DNA from: Acanthosoma haemorrhoidale
Lineage: Eukaryota > Arthropoda > Insecta > Hemiptera > Acanthosomatidae
Direction: 5' to 3'
Length of the DNA: 64,000 nt
Assembly (NCBI GenBank): GCA_930367205.1
Contig: OV884015.1
Coordinates: 33,471,288-33,535,287, forward strand
The position numbers and the translations under genes were made by a program. Positions 12,764 to 22,764 of this stretch are shown here, piece after piece (position 1 is the first letter of the stretch; each line of letters begins with the position of its first letter). Below the pieces are notes generated by a model. That model saw only the letters and a program-made list of their open reading frames with translations. It was not told where the DNA came from and searched no databases.

Positions 12764-15700
12764 GCATTTAAAATGTTAACAGGTAAGGTTGTAATTAAAA
12801 TGTTATTTATGAGTAATATTATACTTATTGCCGAGGTAGCAGGACTAATTAATGTATTAAACAGGTGATAAAATTTATCACATTATTATATAGTTCATTA
12901 TTTTATTTAAAACACTCAATGTACGATTTTATGGTTACAACTCTATAGTGTGTTCAGAAGATATTGATCAGAAAAAAAGTGATGATTTCTTAAGGGATGG
13001 AACTTTCAAAAGGAGGCATTACCTTTTTTAAAAATTAAGATGTTCTGCCAAGTTTATTTTTTATGACTACAATGAAACTCAAAATTAATTATTTTAATCA
13101 CTAGTGGTTGAATTTAATTAAATTTATTGAAAAAAACATATAAATTTACAATAATTTGAAAACATTACACAATCTTTGAGTTAAAAAGACAAACAAAGAG
13201 AATAGAAAGTGACATGGTCATGGAACAATTTAAGATACCCTAGATGAAAATGGGAAGGTTCAAATCACAGCTGTTCACTACTTTTTCTCTTTAAAAAATT
13301 ATTATAATTTTCATCACTTCTCTGTATAAAAAAACCCACTTATGAAGATTGTTCTGATTTTATCTGGTAGTTCTGTAAATTAGAATTGGGTGGTTAAATT
13401 TATGTTAAGCTATTATCTAACTGTATAATTTAAACCCTAGCAAGTAGCCTTATCCAAGGTCATTAGTGATATGATAATTTTAACATATTTTTCTATCAAT
13501 CTTAACAATTAATACCTTGTTTTTATTTTATTCCTATTCTTCATAGTCCTTACCAGGTAAGCTTTTATTTTTCATATGTTCTCTGTGGTTTCATCCAATA
13601 ATAATACTGTTTGACTGCTAAAATTATATTTCTTTTTTAAAGTATATTCTTACACGTATAAATTGATTTTTTAACAAAGCAGTTGTATTTCCTATTGCTG
13701 TGCCCTCATAAATATGAAGTATATATATATATATATATATATAGTATAATATTATACTATATAGTATATATAATATAATATATATAGTATATTATATATA
13801 TAAGATGCATTAGAAGAAATACCAAGATTTGTCTTCATTACCTTAGTTAAACTACCTTGCAAAATTCTGTGGTCATATCAAAGAGAGATGGGCAGGAAAA
13901 AAAAAAAAATTGGGAACTCGATATTGACATTTTTTCAAGTGATGTAGTGGTTAGTGTAACTGTTTAATGGCAAGAAGGTTTTAAGGTAAAAAGTCTAGAT
14001 GTTCAATGAATTTCTATTTCACTATTGCAATCAGAAGTGTGCAAACTAACAGAATAGCCGATTTTCCTAATTGAATAGCTGTAAATAAATATAAAAAAAT
14101 GTTTTCTGATTATAATCCATTGGTCATAACAATTTCATATTTTTTAATTTAGACCTTTAGTTTGGCATCATGCTTTTTTTAATCTCTGTATAATTATTAT
14201 TATAGACAACAATTGATCAACAATATAATAGGTTAATTTCCTTGGGTAATACCAATTTTTTGTTATCACCAAACTGGAATACCCTTATTTCTCAAGATCT
14301 GATGATGGTTAATAATTGACCAGTGGAGTGAAAACCTTAGGGTTCCTGGTTTTGAAAACAATACAAATACAGTGGGGCAACTGATTGTTGTTTCTACAAG
14401 TGATTTGAAGATTGAAACATATATTTACAATATAGTTTGAATAAATGAGGATGTCATGGTCATAAGAAAACCTCTCCTGCTCATAGCTAGAAATTAAAAA
14501 TAAACAAAAGGATTTAACATATATTTAGCTTATTTATAATAATAACCAATTCTGTGAATTACAGCTGGTATATAAATATACATATATGTATAGAATAAAA
14601 TATAGAAATTAGCCAAACAGGTTAAAATTTATTTTTCCACACATGAGAAAATATTTCCTATTTTAACTTTAGTGTCGTTTTCAGATTAGAACATCAACAA
14701 GTTTTAAATTCAAGAGGAGAGAATTGTCGAATTTATTCCTCACAAATGCAAGCCAATAATTACTTTGAATGGAAATGGTAAAATAATTATTGTTTTCCAT
14801 TTCCAACTTCTGTATTACGTTTTTAAATAAATAAACCCTAATGCCTCTGGTGTAGGATCTGTTGCCTTAAATCCCAATATTAAGGATGTAGGGACAGCCC
14901 CATAAGGTAGTATATACGATCGATCGCAGTACTAACGTTATTACTTTTCAATAGAGAATAATATAAAAATGAAAGAAATCGATAGTTTGGTCCAGTGCTT
15001 CTGAATCTTTTTGGGCCCATCTCCTTCTTTCGGGTAGTCTACACTAACCTCATTTAGAATAATCGATCGGTTTCAGGAATGATTAGGCGATAACCAGTTT
15101 GTCTCTGACTGATTGGTACCTGCCTAAATTTAGTCCTATTTTTATTAATATTACTTTTAAGCAGTCATATATTTCATTTTATATATTACTTGATGTGTTC
15201 GATGCGGTAATATTTCATTATCGTTTGAAAACCCTATGAATTGAATAGATTCGGCATTGTTTAGTCTGCAATTGAACTTTTATATAGTGATGTGAAGCCT
15301 CTTGAGGTTATTTCGGTGAATCCCTCGCCATTCACATACCTTTATGTAATCCTATTATGAGATTTAAACAATAAGTGGATAATGTTTGGCAGATTACTAC
15401 TAACGGTGGGAATTATGAGTTTATTCCGTGGAATTGTCGTGATAAAACAATTTACGCTAGCAGGTGAGAATCCACTAGTCTTTCCATACCAACTGATCCA
15501 CAGATCTGACTGTCTTGTTTGTTATTACTATTTAGTATTAGTATTTTAACAAATGATTTCCTTAATTGTGCATTAGGTTGCAGTAGTGATTTTATTCGAA
15601 GAACAGTATCCAAGTCATATATTTCGCAAGACGAAATTTTTTTAATGAATAAGGTGGGCTTAGGTAGTAGGTGGGCTGATCTAGAATCCATATTTTATGA

Positions 15701-16376
15701 AACTCTATTTCTCTTTTCTAAGATGACAATTCAAAGAGTAATCTATACAGCCCTTGCCCCTTAGAATAAAAATAGCTGAGAAGTTATTGAATGATTTAGG
15801 GGGATAGTCGATAGGTGATGCTCCGTGGGAAACGTGGAGGACCGAACTCACCAGCAGGAGTATTAGTAAAATCGTGGTAAGACTAAAGGATGTAACATCT
15901 GGCTGGGATCACCTACAGACAGAAGACTATACCCTGAAGCAGGAAGTTGGGAATACACGTAGTGCTGATATCCCCTCAATATCACTTCACGCCTTTCTCA
16001 ATTAGTTACATCATGGTAGATAACATAAACTTTGTCTGGCATGATTAGCTCGTAGTGAGAAGTTTGCCGAAGTACAAGTGGAACTGTTTTCCATCGTGGG
16101 GGTTTCAATAATCATTAGTAATCATGGCCCTGATTTTGGCAAGTTTTTAATATTTTTAAGATTATTTTTTCAGTGTTTATATAACCTTTGAAGAGATACA
16201 TCTTTCAATGTTCTAAGCTGAAACTGCTTGCACTGAGGTGAACTACCTCACCGTGGCTAAGGTTTTTTTTGAAGTTCTAGGCTACTATGTCCCGGCCATG
16301 ACACTACTTTTATATTATATTTTAAAATAAAAATATTTACATTTAAATATATATATATTTTTTTTTTTTTTTAAAG
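12764..16376. other. Intergenic stretch between DERA and the ORP-like gene
   Basis: AT-rich, with a TA-rich microsatellite at about 13720-13803 and a weak SINE-like motif (GTAGTGGTTAGTGTAACTG) near 13944. A short open frame from ATG 15382 ends in a strong CAG|GTGAGA donor at 15463/15464; it is discussed under the ORP-like gene. The less AT-rich block at about 15800-16130 looks repeat-derived but was not recognised. Confidence 0.4.
13720..13803. repeat. TA-rich microsatellite
   Basis: An (AT)n run followed by imperfect TATA/ATAG repeats; low-complexity sequence without coding potential. Confidence 0.85.
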
Positions 16377-16390
16377 AATTTGTCGGAGGA

Positions 16391-17131
16391 ATGAAGAACA
16401 TAATGAAGAAAAGGAAGAAGAAGAGTAAGAAAAAGTTATCCGCATTTCACAGAACTATTGACTCTGATTCTATCTACAGTGATTTGAGCAAACTGCACAT
16501 GAGTTTGTGCATGACTACAAATATGACGTATCTAAGTTATGAGGGCAAATTGTTGAAGTACACAAACATAATGAAGGGGTGGCAGTTTCGCTGGTTCATC
16601 TTGGACCCGAAAACCGGCGTCCTGAGCTACTTCATCAGCGAAAGTGACCGGTGGAATCGGCCCAAAGGTTGGACTACTCTGGCATCTGCTGTCATCTCGC
16701 CCAGTGACGAGGACTGCAACAGTTTCACTGTCAATTCGATCTTCGGCTGCTGCCTGAGGCTAAGGGCTCGGGACTCCAAGTGCCGTCAAGAATGGATAGA
16801 CAGGCTGATGGCGGTTGCTCAGTTGCACGGAGGCAGGACGCACAGCTACAGTCAGAGTGAGAGCTCTACGGATAAGGCCTGGGACGCTCTAGCTCCGATC
16901 AAAGAACGGTTATTCAACGCCGAGCAGAGTCGTCTCGAGCTGGCCAGGGCCATAGAAGATCTGCCAAGTCAAGGACGTTTGCAGCATCAGGACCCCGACC
17001 TCCTAACGCTGAAGGCCTTGTCGTACGCGGTCGTCGTGTCCTTGAACGACTGTCTGGGCGTTCTGTCTCAGAATATCTCCGGCAATAGAATTGATAGTTT
17101 TTCTTCTAACATTGATAATTCGGGTCTTTGA
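16391..17131 (+). CDS. PH-domain protein similar to the N-terminus of ORP10/ORP11, lacking the ORD
   Basis: One uninterrupted frame of 246 residues. After a polybasic N terminus (MKKRKKKSKKK at 5-15), a PH domain spans about 49-145, with MKGWQFRWFILD, SAVISPSDEDCNSFTVN and LRARDSKCRQEWIDRLM. These closely resemble OSBPL10/11. The following segment (ARAIEDLPSQG, DLLTLKALSYAVVVSLNDC) also matches the ORP10/11 linker. The frame then stops; the sterol/PS-binding ORD with its EQVSHHPP signature is absent here and downstream. PH domains of this type bind phosphoinositides at membrane contacts. GC is clearly higher than in the flanks. A TTTTTTTAAAG acceptor at 16376 allows an in-phase upstream exon 15382-15463 (MFGRLLLTVGIMSLFRGIVV...), an inference. 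AATAAA at 17251 could end the transcript. It could be a short gene, a partial retrocopy or the remnant of a longer gene. Confidence 0.65.
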   Translation: MKNIMKKRKKKSKKKLSAFHRTIDSDSIYSDLSKLHMSLCMTTNMTYLSYEGKLLKYTNIMKGWQFRWFILDPKTGVLSYFISESDRWNRPKGWTTLASAVISPSDEDCNSFTVNSIFGCCLRLRARDSKCRQEWIDRLMAVAQLHGGRTHSYSQSESSTDKAWDALAPIKERLFNAEQSRLELARAIEDLPSQGRLQHQDPDLLTLKALSYAVVVSLNDCLGVLSQNISGNRIDSFSSNIDNSGL

Positions 17132-17250
17132 AAAACATATGTTGTTATGTGTAGATAAATTAGGTATACTTAGTAACGTAAAATACAATTATATATACTC
17201 ATAAGGCTGGCACATTAAATATTGAACTATGAATATCATATGCATATTGT

Positions 17251-17256
17251 AATAAA
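17251..17256 (+). terminator. Likely polyadenylation signal of the ORP-like gene
   Basis: AATAAA 120 bases after the stop codon, about 50 bases before the LTR element insertion. Confidence 0.45.
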
Positions 17257-17304
17257 GATAAAGAAGCAATAATAATTCTTCTTTCCTTTTTTTTTTTTTA
17301 TGTC

Positions 17305-17463
17305 TGTTGTATTTGTACCGATAATAAATACATTTAAGACCAGAAATTAGGCTTTTATTTATTATAAACTACAGACAGTAATGACAGAGTTGAAAATAAA
17401 TTTGAACAATTGAACATATGATAAATTAAACATATGGAATATTAAGCATTCCATTTCATCACA
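17305..17463 (-). repeat. 3' LTR (relative to the minus-strand element)
   Basis: 159 bp, one mismatch to the other LTR; starts TGTTGTATTTG and ends CATCACA on the plus strand. Confidence 0.93.
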
Positions 17464-17752
17464 TTCTTCCCCTCTATATTTTGAACTAAAACTTGATTAC
17501 ATAATCCTTCAGATAAGCAGGAGGCTTGAGAGTTCGTCTAGGTCTTGAGGTTTCAGTGTCAGGTGAAGGTAGGTCGATTTGAACTGTCCGATTGATATTT
17601 TGCGGACTGGAGTTATTCAGATCTAGGGTGAACGGTAGACCTGCTTCAGCAATACTTAGTTTTAGGTTTTCAAAATCTTTAGTAGTTTGATGATCCAGAG
17701 GGAAGGTCTTAGAGTCGGTCAGTGATCTAATTTTATCAGAATAATGTGCAAT

Positions 17753-19723
17753 TCATTTCGAGTAGTGAGCAAAGAGCCCTAGAGCACGCTTCAGTGATGC
17801 AGCGTTATGAGGAGGTGGCATTTCCAATAGGGGTTTGAGGCGCTCTGGATCCGGTCGGATATCGTTATGAGATACCAAGTGCCCAAGCAAATGTATGGAA
17901 GTCAGGTTGGATTTGCTTTTTCTTTCGTTGATTTTGAGATTGTGTTTGTCAAGAGCTGCAAGGAGTCGAGAGAGATTCAGATCATGGTCATTTTTATCGT
18001 GCCCACATACAGTTATGTCATCCAAGTATGAAAACACTCCAATTAACTTCTCTTGTGTTATAACCTTGTCAATAACTCGCTGGAAACAGGCGACACCATT
18101 TGTCACCCCAAAAGGGATTCGGTTGAATTGGTAAAGTTTTCCCGCAGCCTCGAAAGCCGTAAAAGGTTTTTCTTCTTCCAAAATGGGTACCTGATGGTAT
18201 GCTGACTGAAGGTCAATCGTGCTGAATATTTTGTAGGCAGCAACTTTCCTAACCAAATCATCGATGTTTGGGAGCGGATATGCGTGAAGAAACGTGAATT
18301 TATTTATTGTCTGCGAGTAGTCTATTACCATGCGTTTTCTGTGGTGTTCACTTTCAGTAAGTAGTACCTGAGCCCTCCAAGGAGAGTTGCTTTCCTCAAT
18401 CACCCCCTCAGACAGAAGTTTGGACGTTTCATCGTGTATGAACATGAGGTCAGCCTCAGTGTATCGCCTGGACTTTGTGGCAATAGGCTTGCAGTCTGCT
18501 GATAGATTACCAAATAAGCGAGGAGGTTCCACAGAGGCACCAGTAGAGGCACATATAGTGAGTGGGGGCTTTGATCCACCAAAAGAGATTGAAACGTCAG
18601 AATATTCCACGAGTATATCATGGCCAATCAATACTTCAGCACAAAGGCCTTTCATGACTGTTAATTTGCATGAAGGATACATATGTTCGTTTAGTTTGAG
18701 GTCGACCAGAACATGTCCTTCGATTGTAGAGGAAAGCGAAGTTGAGGCCATTGACACCCTCCCCTCCCCCGGAAAAAGAGGAATCTTGTGTTTGAGAGTG
18801 AAATTGTGGTCTATAAAGCTAGAAGAGCTTTCAGTGTCAATCAAGCAGCGAGCACGAGTGTCATTGATTTCTACTGGAATGATTGCTCGACTCAGCAGAT
18901 TTAAATGTTCCTTGTTGACTGTCGCAATGACGGAAGCGGAAACTTTAGTGCTAGCACTTTTTCTACATACTTTAGCATAATGCCCCTTGATGCCACATTT
19001 TCCACATTCAGCGTCTCGTGCAGGACATTTAGGGCGGGGATGTTTGTCAAAACCGCAAAAATAGCATTTATTACCCGATTTAAAGAACTTGGAGATGGCA
19101 CATAGAGTAGTGTCCGTTTTCTGTGCAGGAGCAGCTTCCTGAGACGAAATAGGGGTGCAGCTAGCGCTAGAGTAACTGCTTAAGGGTTGCATGTACCCCT
19201 CAGCCTGTTTTTGAGCTGCCTCCAACGAGAGGGCCTGGTTGATAGCGTCGTCCAAACCTAAGGTGTCATTTTCTAACAAACGCTGACGAATCTGAGTGGA
19301 CAGCAGGCCATTGATGAATGCGTCACGGATATATTGATTTTTGTGATCCATGGCATTTACAGCCTCTAAGTCGCAATCCTTGCTAAGGATTTTCAAGGTT
19401 TGAATATATTGGTCGATTGACTCAGTAGGTAGTTGTTTCCGAACTGCTAAAATATGTCGAGCATAAACTTCGCTCTTTCTTTTGACAAATACGGAGTTCA
19501 AAGTATTTACAACGTCAGCATAAGAATTACAGTCGCTGACTAGTTCATAAACGTCATAGGATAGGAAATTAGTGATTACCTTAAGCTTATCTTCATCATT
19601 AAGATGTTCCGTTGTAGCATTGACGAAGTTTTGAAACGTCTTCAGCCAATGGGTCCACTCTTTAGCGGCAGTCGGAGAGTCGGGTTTTCCATCAAAGCGG
19701 CTTGGCTTGAGAAACTTGTCCAT
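17753..19723 (-). pseudogene. Gag-protease-RT polyprotein of the LTR element, prematurely terminated
   Basis: A 656-residue frame. The gag-like part is followed by two CCHC zinc knuckles (residues 220-233 and 240-253, both CX2CX4HX4C). The protease active-site region reads CLIDTESSSSF, so the glycine of the usual D-T/S-G is glutamate. Reverse transcriptase motif A is STIDLQSAYH (D504), the B region is IPFGVTNGVACFQ, and the catalytic YLDD is at 566-569. A TGA at 17753-17755 stops the frame just after the RT. The same frame stays open beyond it and ends near 17487 with SRPRRTLKPPAYLKDY, which resembles the far C terminus of an integrase. The RNase H and integrase core are therefore missing by deletion. 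It cannot encode a full replication set. Confidence 0.88.
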
Positions 19724-19753
19724 TGTGATTTGATTGTTAATAATAAATAAAAT

Positions 19754-19912
19754 TGTTGTATTTGTACCAATAATAAATACATTTAAGACCAGAAATTAGG
19801 CTTTTATTTATTATAAACTACAGACAGTAATGACAGAGTTGAAAATAAATTTGAACAATTGAACATATGATAAATTAAACATATGGAATATTAAGCATTC
19901 CATTTCATCACA
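19754..19912 (-). repeat. 5' LTR (relative to the minus-strand element)
   Basis: 159 bp, one mismatch to the LTR at 17305-17463; followed on the plus strand by the target-duplication copy ATGTC at 19913-19917. Confidence 0.93.
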
Positions 19913-20242
19913 ATGTCATAACTTCTTCTTAATATACGATCATACTATTCTTGCGAACCGTTTGTCAAGTTAATTTAGCAAGTTAACGAATCCATAAATG
20001 TATGAGTATTATTAAAAAAAAAATAATAAAGAATAAGGTTTTTTTTTGTTTTTTTTTTCCTTCATAGTCCCTTTAAATTTACAAATAATTATATATAATT
20101 ATAGATCCTCAGGCGAATCTATTTACAAATTATTTTGTATTTCCTGTAGCATCACTACATTATATACAGGTTTTGTTATTTTATAGAAATTATATAATGA
20201 ATAAACAAGTATAATGATATAAATTCTACGTGACGACTAAAC

Positions 20243-21445
20243 GGACTAATAAGGTGATGGGGCTCACCTTTTTGATCAACCTTAAAACTAACTTACATAC
20301 TAATTCTTATCCTAATTTTTCCCCGACAGTCTATTGCCATCGATGCGGGATAGTGTTAAACACTGGATTTGTCAGGTGCTGCAACGAGTCAAAAAACTTA
20401 ATGTGTCTCCGGCGGATGAACTCACCCACCGACGGCACACTAAGCAACGGGTGCAGGTCAGCGTTCTTCAACCTCTCGAAAGAGGTATGTCGGACCACTT
20501 TTCGCATGATTCCATTCTGGAAGTGTTGGAGACATTTGGCTGTATTGTCAGTCAAGTGGATAAATAGTGGGGCACCGTACAGCAGAGCTGGCCGGAGGAC
20601 ACATTTATTTATCATCAATTTAAGACGAAGTGACAGGTTAGGTGAAGTTAGCAAGTGCGATAGCCGTTAAGACCTTTGTCGTACTTTTTCTATTTTATTA
20701 CTAAAATGAGTAGAGAAATGGAGATGCCTATCCATTTTTATACCCAAATAGTGCATTGAGAAAGCTGGTGAGCTCTCTTGCCCTCCCACGCTATACAATT
20801 TTGGCAAGGATTTTTTCCCCTTTTGGAGGGAGAAGATTACGCAGTCGGTCTTCCCGGCGTTTACGCCGATGTTTAACATGCCCAGTCTGTCACTGATAAC
20901 GTTACAAACTGACTCGGCGTGTGTAAGAGCTCTTTGTGCACTCATGCTGCTGCTGTAAACCGCAATGTCGTCGGCGAAAGCGATTACAGTAGCTTTCTGA
21001 TAGTTTTCCCAACAATTTCAGATGTGTACATACTGAAAAGAACCGGAGACAGAACCGCTCCTTGAGGAACTCCACAAGTCAGAGGGAATGGGTTAGAGAG
21101 GCAATACCCACCCGTACCCTCACCGATCCGTTCTTCAAGAACGAAACCAACATGGTATATAGCTGCTCTGGGCATTCCCAGTCACAAAGCTGTCGGCACA
21201 GCATCCCGTGGGACACTGAGTCGAAAGCCTGCGTGCAGTCCAACGAGATCATAGCAGTTGCTGTATTCTTGTTGATACCAAGGGTGGCTTCCGTTTGTAC
21301 CTTCACAAGCGGATGTTCTGTACTCAGATGAGCCTGAAAACCTGTCTGCTCATACGGAATGATAGCATTTTCCGAACAGAACCCCTTCAGGTAGTTCAGT
21401 ATTATCTTTTCGAGAATCTTCCCCATGTAAGGGAGAATAAGGTTT
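20243..21445 (-). mobile_element. Jockey-like LINE fragment (reverse transcriptase, frameshifted)
   Basis: Minus-strand pieces in successive frames rebuild the order of a Jockey-type reverse transcriptase. They are MGKILEKIILNYLKGF at the 5' end (21426), MISLDCTQAFDSVSHG (motif A), CGVPQGAVLSPVLF (B) and FADDIAVYSSS at about 20977-20945 (C, catalytic pair intact), then the thumb and C-terminal region to about 20331. Frameshifts break the coding sequence near 20985 and 20670, and the element is 5'-truncated near 21445. The 3' end contains a small palindrome, AGGTGAGC...ATCACCT, shared with the copy at 48.3 kb. It is dead as a protein-coding element. Confidence 0.8.
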
Positions 21446-22764
21446 AGTAGTTATCGACAATATATAATTATAACTTTTTATTTGAAATGCACGAGTAGAA
21501 GCTCAATCCGGCCATTGGGTTGAATGTCATACTTCCTTGAAAATGCTCATGGTTCACCCTAGATAAAAGGAGATTCCGTTTCGCGTAGACTTTTCTCTTA
21601 ATGACATCGGTGGTAAAAAAGGCTGTCAACCAGTAGAGAACCAACCAACCACCTGGTTATATGGTTCACCTAATTGACATAAAAAAAAAAAAAACTCGGA
21701 CTTTGTCAAGACTATAGGATGGAAGTCTCGTTGGGTAAAGGAAATTGTTGAAATAAACTTATGAAATACCTATTTAATAAATAAATAAGAACTGCACGTG
21801 AGTATGAATGGCTATATATATAGCCATATAGTATAGTGTTCTATACAGAGATTAAAACGAAAATCGCGACTTCCGCGGCGAGATTTAATCTTCCCGATCT
21901 ACTTAAGTAGTACATTCTATTAAAACCTATCCTTTTACTAGATTGTAGGCTTCATTTTACGACTCCTGTTTATACCAGGGATCGTCTAACGAAAGTTATA
22001 CATCAGTTTTGAATCGCCACTGACATTAATGCTGCTACTTATATCACTCTTGAAAATTGACAAATATCCTAGGCCCTGTGTTTGTCGATACATTGAGATT
22101 AATGATTATTAATTAGAATATGAATATTCAGAGATATCTTTGCAATTCAAACTTATTAAAATTTATTACTTAAGGTATAGTTGATCAAATATAATTTTCT
22201 AATTTACAGCTAATATTGTCACTCTCTCTCTAGATATCTCTTATCTTATAATAGTTAGTTTTTTTTAATGCAATCTCTCTGGTGAAAATTTTAATAATTA
22301 CCTTCAGGGATCTTCTGTTTATAATTGAGATATGATAAAATCAAATCTTAATTTGAGACTTTTTCAGTGAAGTTACGTGACCAGCTAAGAGAATGGAATG
22401 TGTCATAATTGTATTCAGCCGGGATAGCCTAGATGGATATAATTATCTGAATGGTAATTAGAAAGTCCCGGACTTTTATCTTTAATCAATAATTATTAAA
22501 TATTACAATTTACAGCTTAATATTTAATAATCGATTTTATTGGAATAGATAATTATAAAAATAAAATAAAATAGGAGCTAATTATTTTATATTTAAAACG
22601 TTGATGAACTACCTACAAGTAATAAATAACCAATTAATTAAAGTTTACTTTTAACGTTTTTTATGTATGACCTCTTTGTTGACGAACGTTATTGAACGAA
22701 CTATTGTGAACGACATTACGGTAAAATTGCAGAGTAACACTAATCTGTGGATCAAACAATAGAA
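21446..22764. other. Intergenic stretch upstream of PSMD13
   Basis: AT-rich, with no coding exon recognised. It should contain the PSMD13 promoter. A tRNA-like SINE remnant lies at about 22418-22485. Confidence 0.4.
22418..22485 (+). repeat. tRNA-like SINE remnant
   Basis: GGGATAGCCTAGATGGATA resembles an A box and CCCGGACTTTTATC a decayed B box at tRNA-like spacing. It is about 280 bp upstream of the PSMD13 start codon. No cloverleaf closes. Confidence 0.3.

Larger units (their letters stand above)
17305..19912 (-). mobile_element. Ty3/gypsy-like LTR retrotransposon, internally deleted, with 5-bp target duplication
   Basis: Two direct 159-bp LTRs (17305-17463 and 19754-19912) differ by a single base (G/A in the GTACC-ATAAT segment) and have TG...CA ends. 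The flanks 17300-17304 and 19913-19917 are both ATGTC, the 5-bp target duplication. A purine tract (AGAGGGGAAGAA on the minus strand) abuts the downstream LTR at 17464. The 2.6-kb unit carries gag, protease and reverse transcriptase but has no RNase H or integrase core. The near-identical LTRs point to a recent insertion. No clear tRNA primer-binding site was seen; the gag start is only about 30 bases from the LTR. Confidence 0.9.

Noticed and set aside
13720..13803. Short repeats that could suggest an array
   Set aside because: Simple TA microsatellite without spacers; CRISPR is not expected in animal DNA.
15800..16130. Less AT-rich block considered as rRNA or snRNA fragment
   Set aside because: Compared from memory with U1, U4, U5 and 28S segments; no convincing match.
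18387..18980. Plus-strand open frame of 197 codons
   Set aside because: Antisense shadow of the gag-pol frame of the LTR element; no recognisable domain and no start context.
20230..20670. Plus-strand open frame of 146 codons
   Set aside because: Lies antisense to the LINE reverse transcriptase, whose motifs are clear on the minus strand.
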